A stretch of 64,000 nt of DNA from Symsagittifera roscoffensis. Lineage: Eukaryota > Xenacoelomorpha > Acoela > Convolutidae. A program made the position numbers and the translations under genes. Of this stretch, positions 51,968 to 62,750 are shown one piece after another. The stretch is taken from NCBI RefSeq assembly GCF_963678635.1, contig NC_087064.1, positions 27,756,189 to 27,820,188 on the forward strand, in the 5' to 3' direction. How positions within the stretch are numbered: position 1 is the stretch's first letter; each line of letters opens with the position of its first letter. The notes beneath the pieces are model-generated. The model saw only the letters and a program-made list of their open reading frames with translations, was not told the DNA's origin and searched no databases.

Positions 51968-54335
51968 GGCCTGTCAAAGGCATAAGACCATCATGATCAG
52001 CAAGCGTTTCAGCGACGAACCCTCCGCTCCGGGCGTAAGCCCGAGGTAGAGGCCTTAATGACCGTCGTTGTACTGGGGGGAAGGTGCGTACCCTCCGTCC
52101 AGTACTATTTAGCTTTTTAACTTAGTTAACACCGAAAATTCCGGGGGCCGGAGGGTTAGGTGGGAAATCTAGAGCCCGCTTGTCCTGAGGTCCCAGGACC
52201 AAAAACAATTAAAGAGAAAGCGTAAAACCAAACAAAAATAGTGTATAACCAAGAAAAAGCCAAAAATAATTTTATTTGAAAACAAAAAAGTACAAAAAAC
52301 AGTAAAAAATCCAAAAAAGACCAAAAACAGTAAAAAACATAAAGTGACAGTTTATATGTTATTTCCGGACGAGATGTGATCTGACCTTCCTATTTGTTGT
52401 TGTTTCAGATTGATTTATATCGTTTCTGATAGAAAGATTGTGTGTTTTGGTGAAGGGTTGGATACCCTCCCTCGAGTGTAATTTGAGTGTTTAAGCACGT
52501 TAATGGTGATTTTGCCGGTGACCGGAGGGTAGAGTGGCAAGCTGATCAACGTGTTCCACACTCAACAGGGACATCAGGGACAACATCCGCAACGACTGTT
52601 GGGTATCGTTGAAGCAATTTTAGTATCGTTCGGGTACTATTTCATTAAAACTTAAGTGGTGGGGGGCACGATTGGCGCGGTCCGATTGTACCCTCCATCG
52701 ATTACAAATTTCCGAGTTAAGGGTCTTAATTCGGGTATTTTGGTGCAAAGGAGGGTATAGTACTATTCATTAACGACTACTAATAGGTTATTATCCTTAT
52801 TACATATTACTTATCTCCTAAATTAGACCCAAAAAAAACACCCAATTCTGTCGAAAATCATCGATTTTCGATCAAACTGTAGACCCCCAAATTTTCGGAT
52901 ATCCGAGCTTTTCCGATAGGCAAAAAGCTTTTATATAGGGAGTAGCTACGTAGTTCGATCCCCCTAACTAAAGAAACCGCGTGAGAAAGGACTCAGTAGA
53001 AGTTGGAAAAAACCAAAATTTTTCGGTCAAAATTTCGATAATTTTCTGAATTTTGTCAATTTGTTTTGGGGATCGAGTTTTTGAGTTTTTAGAGTTAGAG
53101 CAATAAAATTTTTTGCGTTAGGAGCGTGCTAGCATAACGTGCTCGGTTACTAGAGAAATTCTTGAGTAACCCTCCGATTGGCTCCTTGGATAGAGCTAAT
53201 GACTTAAGGATTGGAAAAGGAAGGAACCGGAGGGTCCAAATTTGATAGTTATTGGCCAAATTTTTCTCTCTAAACCAATTTTGATCGTTTTTTTTTGCAC
53301 TATTCTAGTGCCGTACAGGGCTACTACGCTCGTTTCAGTTATTTTTAGGCACTTTCGATAGGAATTGCTGAAAAAGTTTCTCAGAACCTATATAGGTGGT
53401 GAAAAAAGGCCATTTGGACAAACACGTTTTTGGCAATTTCTCAAAGACTAGTCATCCGATTGGGATAATTTTGGTACCATAAGTCGACGTTTTAGACCAC
53501 TTTTCCGGACCGCAACCGTTTTTGGGTTGATAATCTCGGAAAAGAGAAATTGTTTAGAATTTGTTGGTTCGGAGGGTCCAAATTACAGGTAACCCTCCGA
53601 GCGGCAGAAAATTTTATCAAAACACCTTTTTATCCAACTGGGAAGGTTGACCGTGTCAGCCAACCTAGTTTTAACTCAGGTGGACCGCTTTTAGAGACTT
53701 TATCGCGGTAACATAACCTTTTTCGTGATTTTTGGGGAACCCTCCGAAGTAACCCTCCGGAGTCAGCTAAACCCCTTAGCAACCCTCCTTAGTGAAAAAT
53801 TCCACGAGATCACCCATAGAAGTTAAAACAGCCCATCGTAGAGAACTTAGCTTGTTTTGACGCTTCCTGAAGCTAATTGGAGGCCCTTCTGAGTGAGGCT
53901 CAGAAATTTGAAAATATTAAGCATCTTATTGACCCTCCTTAGTAAATTTAAGGGGACCCTCCGAGGTAACTTGGGCGATTAAGGTACCCTCCGAAGTAAC
54001 CCTCCGAGGTAGGCTAAGTGTCTTAACAACCCTCCGGAGTGACTTAAACATCTTAGCAACCCTCCTTGTTAGAAGCTTGAGGAAACCTTTTTGGCAATTT
54101 GGGAGACGGAAAATATCCATTTAATTAAGATCATATTAGGATATTAGGCGTGCTTATTAGGATCATAAGAGCCCATTTTGACCCGGAAATTCGTGATCAA
54201 CTTTGGATTCTAGATCGGGTGTATCAGAAGTACCCGAACAAAATTTTTTTTTGATTGTGATTTTGGTTGTGTGGTTGCCTTGAGCTAATTAATAGGAAAG
54301 TTCGGCAATCCGGGAACAAATAAAAGAAGACCTCG

Positions 54336-54364
54336 GTGAGTGTATTAGGCAAATACACACTCAC
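54336..54364 (+). ncRNA. Leader hairpin 2 (C copy)
   Basis: 29-nt stem-loop, GTGAG...CTCAC: 8 bp, a 2-nt bulge, 3 bp and a 5-nt loop (aggca). It sits in a repeat of about 185 bp that also carries agaagacctcgg before it and cacttgagaag after it. Confidence 0.55.
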
Positions 54365-54520
54365 TTGAGAAGAAAAGTTGTTCCCTGCTCTCGTGCACTT
54401 GGAGCGTTCCGGGTGTGGGGGAGCTTTTTCATAGACTTTAGAAGTTTTCGATCAGAGGTTGTCTTGAGCCACTTGATAGGACAGCTCGGGCAATCGCGGG
54501 GCACCTAAAAGAAGACCTCG

Positions 54521-54549
54521 GTGGGTGTATTAGGCAAATACACACCCAC
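54521..54549 (+). ncRNA. Leader hairpin 1 (C copy)
   Basis: The same hairpin in the second 185-bp repeat, with GTGGG...CCCAC ends. The fourth pair is G-C where hairpin 2 has A-U, a compensatory change. Confidence 0.55.
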
Positions 54550-54983
54550 TTGAGAAGACTGTGTCCTGGGCTTTGTTCTTTCGGATCGTTCCGATTGGGG
54601 GAAGTCTTTTTCTTTAAGACTAAGTTTTATTGATCTGTTTCTGAATCATCACTGCTTTTTATCAAAGATTGTTTAATTTTAACAAAGCAGTGACTTGATA
54701 AATTGTGTGGCGATAAATTGATACTGACAAAAGGTCGCTATCACCTGTAGGATATTCTTATATGATTATCTATTGTGTTTTGTGTGTTGATTATATCTTG
54801 TGAAAATCTGGTGATACTGATATACTATACGACAGGGTTGAGTTAGCATTATATCAATACTGAGCAGGCCCTGTGTGTGTGTGTAATTCTAGCCGAGTCA
54901 CTAAGATTGTCATTGAGAAACCTAAGAGATTGATACTGACTTTTTGACATACGAATATTGTTTTTTTTTTTGTGTCACAAAGT

Positions 54984-57900
54984 ATGCAGCGCAGGGACTC
55001 GTTAGGATCGACTACTAAGATTCCCAGGCTGAGCAAGGGCAGCACGCGAAAATTTAAAACTAGGCGTAGCCAGTCCTCGTTTAGCAGCGCCTCCGACGTG
55101 TTTGCTAAAAACGAGTCGACTGAAGGTCAACCTGATCTTTCAGTGAGCGGAATGAGATTGAGGAGCGAGAAAAACCTCGATGGCGATCAAAGGCGGAGCG
55201 CCGAAGCCGGAACCGCGAGCGAAACGCTTGTGGACCCCTTTGACGAGGGAGAACAGACGCTCATTCGACCCGACTTTGAGCCGAGCGAGGACCTCGAGCG
55301 GGAGGAAGTCGAGAGGACAGAGGAGACCTCGGAGCGTTCCGAGGTCGAGCCGCGAGAGGAAGTATTATTCAAGGGGATGTCCAAATCGGAGACCAAAAGT
55401 CACAGGTGGAGGGAAGAATACTCACATTCGGCTAGTACCCACTCATCTCTGGCCAAGCAGAGCAACAACGCGATGATGTCGAGTATAAGCCCGAGTGAAG
55501 AACAAACGGGTTCGAAGGCCAAGAAGAGTTGGAAGTCTTTGTACGACGAACGCATGGCGTCACTACCAACTGTAGGTTTGACTTCCAGTGATGACTACCC
55601 GGAGATAACCCATCCGGATGTGAACTTCACACCGTGCCCAAGGAACGATATGAGCAGGAAGGCGTCGTCAACCTCGCCGACCAGGCCCATGTCAGATGGG
55701 ATAACGATGGGAGCGTCATCAACCTTCGACAGATTAATGACGTCGATGAGCAAGCAAAAAGGCGGTGCTTCATCAAGCACCAGGCTGCAGCCGCAGTTGA
55801 CCTCATCTTCTCTGGGACTAACCCCGTCATTTGGGGCCACTGGCGACATAAGTGACATGTTCGCTGGCGTAATGAATGGTCTAGATGAACTGAGGCGGGA
55901 CATGACTAAAAGAATAGATCAGGTTGATGAGAGAGCTCACAAAGGTCAAGAGAATCTGAGAGACGAACTAACGCATGTGAAGTCGCAGGCGAGGGTTGAT
56001 CAGGCTCAGTTGATTCGCAACACCGATCAATGCCTGGCGGAGAGCCTGGCACAGGCAAACAAGGAGTCATACGAAAGAGAGGCTAGGATGACCAGGGAGA
56101 TCGAACGATTGTTGAACGATCATGATAGTACCTACGCCCACACGATGACTAGCCTGGAGAAAAGGTTAGAGGCAAAGTCTGACTTAATGATGCGGAAGCT
56201 TGACGCGATCCTGAATGGGAGCAATTGGCAGGAGCGTTCCAACCCAAGGGAGCGCTCACGCCATGCAAATGATGGAGATGGTACGGGCAGCAATGCCAGA
56301 GCCCAGCAAGGCTCGAGAACGAACTACGAACCCAGAAACAAGGAGCGGCCAAGGGCAGCCCCGTCGAGGCCTGGCTGGACGAATCCAGTTCCGCCGGAGG
56401 CAGATGCCACCCCGGAGACAAGGTTGCCAACTGTGCCACAAGTCAGTTCAGTACCAGATCTGACTACGGTCTCACAGGACACAACAATGTATGCCTCGAT
56501 GTTTGAGCCTCTGAACAGATCTCTCGAAACATTCATCACCAAGCTCTCGAAGTCAACCGAGAGAGGAGAGAGGTCAAGAAGGACACTGAAAAAGCCGAAG
56601 TCATATTAAGACGAGTCAGACGGCTGCATTGATACTTGGATAGAGGTGATGAAGTTACACTTTGAGGAAGAGAATCTCTCCAAGAAACAAGAGTGCAGCG
56701 CGCTGACGAGCAATCTGGAGGGTACTGCATTAAGTTGTGTTATGGCGAAAAGAGCCAATGAGAGAGACAGCGCTCGCAAGATATTCGATATCCTGCTGAA
56801 TCGTTTCGGCTCTGGAGTACAAGGGTACCAGGCTATGGTGAAGTTCTAGAAGAGGCGTCAAAGAGAGGCCGAATCCATAGATAAATTTTTGGACGACCTT
56901 GAATTGCTTAGGAGGAGAAGCAACCCAGATGAGAAAATATCCGAGCGAAACTTGGCGATTGCTTCGAAGTTCATGGACGGAGTAAGGAGTGAGGAGTTGA
57001 AGACGATGTTGGCCACTCACTTCACCCTGTCGCTTGACCAGGTACCCACGCCCGACGACTTGCGTATGAAGTCACGCGAGTATTTACTCATAAAACCGAG
57101 GGCGCAAAATCGTTACAGCAATTATGGCAACTATAGCGGGACAAACACTGGTGCGAATTCCAGTTGGTACAAACCTCGCGATGACATGGATAAGAGGAGG
57201 TCGTGTGCGAATTGTGGTTCGATGGACCATCACGTTTCCGCGTGTTCTGCATACAAACAGAACATGAAGGCCATAGGCTACTTTCTCGAGGACGCCGACG
57301 CGACCAACGAGGATCATGAAGAGTACGTCAGAGGGCTCATCATGAAATATGGTCCGAGGTGTTTCTTCTGTAATTTGGAGGGACACTTCAAGTCGGATTG
57401 TACTCAATTTTGGGATGCAGTAGCGGACGCGAAACATCCCCGCCATGAAGAGGCGCTTTCGGGTGTCAAGGCCAGTCGAGCACGTCTGATGAACGAGGCT
57501 GAATCTCGGAGAAAGGAGACGACACCGAGCACCTTCACGACCAAAAAGGTTAAGACATGGCCTGACGAGGTGGTAGCCTCGAACCTCGAAGCAGAGTCGT
57601 CTAGCCCACTCAAGGTGGATTACGGCCTGGCGGCAAGGACAGCGCTGCAGAATGTGAAACAGGACCTAGCCACGAAAGAAGTGGAGCAATGGGTAAGGTC
57701 GGAGCTGGAAGGCACAGATCTTCGGGAAAGTTTTAATGTTCTGGGTAAAACGACAAAAGTAGAAGACAAAGAGCAACCCAGGAAACAGGGACTAAAACTG
57801 AACGTTATATCTGGTAAGACTTTTGGCATGACGAAGGAGGGGACCAAAATAATGTCCATCATCTCAGTCGCAGGGCACCAGGTGGTCAAGAACTTGAGTG

Positions 57901-58601
57901 AACCATCCGAGATTACACTAGTCCACCTGGACATCTATGCCGACTACCTGAAGGAGAAAGATCCCAAACTGGACTCCAGGGCAGTGCGAGCGCTGCTCAC
58001 AACGGGAGGTCCGAGGCTGATGAAAGTGGACGGACATTATATCGATGTCCATGGCCCTTACCCGATCCTAATGAATGTGGATGGCATCAATATCTACACA
58101 AAAGCTCACATAACTGATGCGAACGATCAGATTGGCCGGATATACATTGGTCAAGAGGAGCTGAAGGTCAGACGAATCGGACACAACGCGATGCTCGAAC
58201 AAGATGCGGTGCATATTGGTTGTGAGGCCGATCTGGCCGCACACGTTCTGGACGTGCAAGGCAGACAACTTTCAGTAAAGGGACTGCTAGACACGGGAGC
58301 AGTGGTTAGTGTCATGCCAGTCAAAACTTGGACCGACATGGGTTTTGAGAGGTCGGATCTCATACCGACAAACATCAGGTTGGCAGCGGCCAATCAGGGA
58401 GCGATCTATGTGAGTGGACGAACCCCGATCATTTCACTGCAGCTCGGAGGAAGACATCTTTGGATGAGCTTCCTAGTAGTGGAGAATTTGGACGAATCCG
58501 ATCAGTTCATCTTAGGAAGGGATTTCGTTCGCAACTTTGACGTCACGATCGATCTCAATGACGGGTTGATTAGGATCAAGGATCCTGAGAGAAAAGTATG
58601 A
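54984..58601 (+). pseudogene. gag: gag-protease polyprotein with two stops
   Basis: ATG 54984 (MQRRDSLG). Same plan as B: Ser/Glu/Arg-rich N-terminus, coiled coil, capsid core, knuckles, protease. In-frame TAA at 56607 (Lys in B) and TAG at 56847 (Glu in B), with a small frame change between them. Both knuckles are complete here (CANCGSMDHHVSAC and CFFCNLEGHFKSDC). The protease is complete: LLDTGAVVSVMP at 58285-58317, then LGRDFVRNFDVTIDL. The ORF ends at TGA 58599, while RT is open in the next frame from before this stop. Confidence 0.87.
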
Positions 58602-60009
58602 AAAGAGACCCCTTAATAAGATCTTAATTAACCAGGCCAAGGTGCCGATTTTTCTGGATCGAAAAGTTAGATTAAAACCAAACCAAGCCGTAGCAGCGAC
58701 GTTTAGGATGAGGAACTTGAATGAACTCAGCAATGACAGACAGGTGTGTCTGGTACCAAATCCAAACAGTAAAAGCTCGGTTATTTTAGGAAGAAGCTTC
58801 TCACTCACTCAGAGCGGACTATGTGTGAGTGTGTTATTGAACACAGAAGCAACAACAGTGACAATACAGAGGGGAAAGAAACTTGGCTACGCTTTGCCTC
58901 TGAACACAGACTTTCAGAGTGTGGAGAACTTGAAAAAGTTTGATGTAACTAAATGTCCATTGCATGCGAACCAAGAATGTATAATGAGGAGAGTGAATGA
59001 ATTGAAATCTTCTAGGAAAATGTTTTCAATGAAGTCGGAAACAGATGATGGGCTGTCTAGTTGTTCCAACTTTCCTGAGAGGCCGACGGAAGCAGAGTTA
59101 GCAGCGAATAAACCTGTCTTACCTGAGATAGAACATCTGAACGGTAAAATATCAGACAAAGAACTAGATTCGCTCAGAGCGGTGCTAAATCGGAACGCAG
59201 ACGTTTTTTCGAAGCATAAGGCCGACATAGGTTGTTGTAATTTTGTAGAACACGAGATTGAGATAGAAGAGGGCTCGGTACCTCATAGGGAAGGGGCGAG
59301 AAGAATGACCCCAAACATGTCAGAAGCGTGTAGGAAGGAGATCGAGATGTTAATGGAGTACGACATGATCGAGCCGTCGAAGTCCCCATGGGCTTGTGGC
59401 GTGGTCATGGCGAAAAAGAAAGGGGGACAACTCAGATTTTGTTGTGATTTCCGTTATCTGAACGCAGTGACTATAAAGGACGCATACCCGATTCCCCGCA
59501 TCGATGAGAGCCTATCCAAGCTGGGAGACGCGAAGTTCTTCACGACGTTGGATTTGGGCTCTGCGTTCTGGCAAGTGCCACTCAGAAAGCAAGATCGAGA
59601 GAAAACAGGCTTCGCGTGTGAGCTGGGATTGTTCCAGTGGAAGAGGATGCCATTCGGATTGTGCAACGCGACGGCCACATTCCAGCGACTGATGGCCCAG
59701 GCACTCACGAGCGTCACTAAGAAATACGGGAATCTCATCATGTGTTATGTCGATGATGTCGTGATTGCAACACCAACCTTAGAAGACCACATAGAGAGGT
59801 TGGAGGAGGTGTTTTCTTGCATGAAGCAGGCGGGTCTGAAATGTAAACCCTCTAAGTGTGAAATCCTCAGGGATTGAGACCAGATTGAGACATGGAGTGA
59901 GACCAGATCCCGAAGCGGTTGAAGCGGTGCTGACCTGGAAGGCACCTAAGACAGATACACAGCTGATGAGTTTTTTGGGATTCGCTAATTATTATCGAGA
60001 GTTCATCAT
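58582..60009 (+). pseudogene. pol: Reverse transcriptase (nearly complete), RNase H missing
   Basis: Frame 1 is open from before the gag stop; no ATG is needed if entered by a +1 shift. Blocks: an N-terminal extension, then ALSPWACGVV-type text (SPWACGVVMAKKKGGQLRFCCDFR), TTLDLGSAFWQVPL (catalytic Asp), QWKRMPFGLCNATATFQ, CYVDDVVIAT (YVDD at 59746-59757) and KCKPSKCEI. At 59870-59900 the sequence is scrambled: gagaccagat is inserted as a copy of 59901-59910 and about 30 bases found in B are gone, which stops the frame at 59877. It resumes as VRPDPEAVEAVLTWKAPKT..LMSFLGFANYYREFI and then jumps straight into the pre-integrase region. Confidence 0.85.
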
Positions 60010-61536
60010 GAAAAAGATATGGTGTGTCAAGTTGATGGACGATGCTCATGCTCCGGAGATAATGAGTGGGCAAATGAACGTGGTAAAGACGTATTTGAAA
60101 GCCAGGTACAGGCTGTCGGATCTCCTAAGGGCTCAACGAAATGATAGAATGACGAGCAGTCTGAAGAGATGGATCGAGAATGGAGCACCTGACAAGGGAG
60201 ACTTGGAAGAAGACAGCTACAAGATCTTGAAGCAATTCTACCTGAAGCGAAACGACTTGTTGTACCTGAATAAGGACGGAATCGTTGCCTGCAAGCGAAA
60301 AGAGGAGGACAAGGTCCTCTAAAAATACAATTCAACAGTGTTACCACAGTTGTACCAGACCGAATTGCTCTTTCGCTCACATGATCAGATGGGCCATCAA
60401 GGTGTGGACAAAGTGTATAACAGGATACAGAAACGATTCGAATGGCCGGGATTGAAAAAGGCTTGAGAGAAGTGGATCGCCGCATGCCTGTCATGTCAGC
60501 AGGCGAAGGATCCCAGGAAACTAAGGTTCCCCCTACAGTCAATAGAGTCGTCAGGTTTCAACGAAGTGGTGCAAATTGATCATCAGAAAATCTGCATGAC
60601 AGCAACGGGCTATAATCAGGCGCTGGTAATGATCGACCATTTTACGAAGTATGCGGAAGCAGCACCCTGCATGACAGCATCGGCGGAAGAAACATGTGAT
60701 CATTTGATAAATGTGTGGATAGCGAGGCATGGCTGCCCCATCACGTTCCAATCGGACAATGGCAAAGCATTCGTGGGTGATCTCACGAAGGAGTTGATGA
60801 AAAGGTCGCAGGTAGCGCAGGCCCACTCGACCACTTATCACCCGCAAACGAATGGCCTAGTCGAGAGGCAAAACCGCACACTGGTATCCATGCTGAGAGT
60901 CTACTGCTCGCGTTACATGGATGACTGGGACAAGCACTTGCCGCAAGTGATGGGTGCTTACAACAGCACGGAGCATTCCACCACGGGAATAAGTCCGCAC
61001 ATGATGTTAACGGGTCATGAAAAAGCGCTCCCGTTGACGTTTTTCTACCCTGAATATGAGGGGAAGAGGACAGCACCGCAAACGTACGTGCGGGATGTTA
61101 TTAGAAGACAACAGGACCTCAATGACTTATGCAGGAGGAACACGCAACAGGCGCAAATTAGACAAAAAAGGAGGTTTGATAAAAGGACAGCCGATGCGAA
61201 AGCCTACTCAGTTGGCGACTACGTCTGGGTGTTCCAGGAAGTGGTTCCACCAAAAGGAACCAAGAAATTATTAAAGAAATGGCGTGGTCCATTTCAGATA
61301 ACAGAAGTGCACCAAGGAGGTCGTTTTTATCGATTGAGCACTAGAAGAGCAGCTCATTATGAAAACATCAAACCACACAATGCCTCGTCAGAGGATTGGT
61401 GCATACCAGCGGACATGCAAGAGGGAGACTATTTGATAGTGGAGCCTGCTTGTGAAGTGAATGAAAGGGTACTCGCGACAAAAACGACGGGAATGAGGTG
61501 GTGGACGATTGCGACCTACCACTGGACCTCGAGTTG
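60010..61536 (+). pseudogene. pol: Integrase, family 1 copy
   Basis: Enters at KKIWCVKLMDDAHAPE right after the RNase H deletion. TAA at 60320 and TGA near 60463 interrupt the zinc-finger part (HDQMGH...CLSC is still visible). From 60566 the core is open: QIDHQ, SDNGKAF, GLVERQNR (DDE with 35-residue spacing), then the GPF tail (LKKWRGPFQITEV, about 61270). A frameshift near 61480 ends this frame at TGA 61537. Compare the intact copy at 33873-36475. Confidence 0.85.
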
Positions 61537-62054
61537 ACCGAGCGAGTAGAGGTGGACGATGAAACTCTACCTTATGCCGAGGAAGACTGGGACTGCCCGG
61601 AACAAATCGAAATTGACAAGGGAATACAGCCTGACTTTCCTCTCACTATGGAAACACGCCAAAGCAAGAGAGGAAAAAACCAGAAGAAATACAATCCGTA
61701 CGGCGAGGATTTCGTTGTAGACAGGATAGTTGTAAGTGATGTCATGGACTCGCTAGTGGGACTGGACGAAGTGGCGATGCTAGAAGAAATCGACTTGGTG
61801 AACGATATGGATCAAGATTGGATCGACGATTGATCAGAACCGGAAGTGGAGTTCGAACCAGAAGCGGAACAGACTCATGAGCAAGAACTAACGAACTTGC
61901 GCGTACTCGAATGGCTCCATGATCTGCCGACAGATCCAAAAGAGACCATCCTGACGATTCAGGACGTCGATAAAGACGGCATCAAATACATCAGTCATGA
62001 CAATACCGAGTCGAACTGGGTCGCACCAGATGGTCCTCTACGTGTTCCACAATC
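61498..62054 (+). pseudogene. Acidic integrase tail
   Basis: Continues the integrase tail in frame 1: acidic DDCDLPLDLELTERVE, a basic RQSKRGKNQKKY patch and acidic repeats. TGA at 61831 (Arg in B), then open to 62059. It ends at GPLRVPQS, where a deletion removes the macro domain and joins to SGNH block I. Confidence 0.75.
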
Positions 62055-62750
62055 CACCTGATCATAGGAGACAGTTTGGTGAGGGATCTGAATGAGATCT
62101 TCGTCTATGGTCAGACGACCACTTTGTCCTTTGGAGGAGCTTCGGTGGCTCAGGTCATCAAGATGATGGAATTCCAAAGCGAGGATCACCTGGATACGTT
62201 AGTGATAATGCTAGGAACTAACGACGTCTCGAGAGCCCCAGTGACTCCCGAGTGCAAGTGGGAGCCTCTGCTGGTATGCCTCCTGAATGAACTGAACGAG
62301 AAGTACAGGCCCAGGTTTGTGGTGCTGTGCACGATACCACAAAACCCGCTGGTGGGCACCACAGTAGCAGATTTCATGAATGGCAACGTGACGCGGTGGA
62401 ACGAAATGATCCGTAACTTGGTGAGAAACAACCCTGGCGAGTTGCGACTTCTGGATCTCGAAAACACGCTGCGCATGATTGATCATATTGCGCTTACCAG
62501 AGATGGGATACATTTCAACACCCAACGAGGGAGACACTGGATGAATGATGTATTTCAGACGCAATTGAGGGAAATGGAGCAGGAGTCGAGTGCGACCAGT
62601 TCTCTGGCTCGGACCAGCGCAACGACTGGAGGAAGTAGAATAAGGGCAAGCGTGCCCGAATCCCTCGTCGACCGCCTAGGGCCCTTGGCAATGGAGACGG
62701 CTGTAGCCGCACCCACCGCTCCGAGCTCAAACGTGAGAGAGAGAGGCTAG
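62055..62750 (+). pseudogene. SGNH/GDSL hydrolase domain with complete motif set
   Basis: About 230 codons. Block I LIIGDSLVRDL (62061-62090) has the nucleophile Ser. A Gly lies in FGGASV (block II). LGTNDVSRA (about 62212-62238) is block III with Asn. LTRDGIHFN (about 62497-62523) is block V with Asp and His. The domain then passes into a Ser-rich linker and stops at TAG 62748 after a gagaga slip; the B sequence reads on into P2. SGNH enzymes hydrolyse esters; lipid or acyl-sugar substrates are typical, but nothing here fixes the substrate. CR1-type LINEs are known to encode related esterase domains. An SGNH domain downstream of an LTR-element integrase is unusual. Confidence 0.85.

Larger units (their letters stand above)
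51941..54983 (+). other. Non-coding 5' leader of element C
   Basis: 3 kb without a credible gene. It contains the PBS-like site, an A-rich tract (about 52200-52345), about 15 or more ACCCTCC/GGAGGGT motifs (densest at 53560-54065), paired hairpins (54336-54364 and 54521-54549) and a TG microsatellite (about 54870-54885). It ends in a T-run (54960-54971) followed by gtgtcacaaag and the gag ATG, which could be a splice acceptor. Confidence 0.7.
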
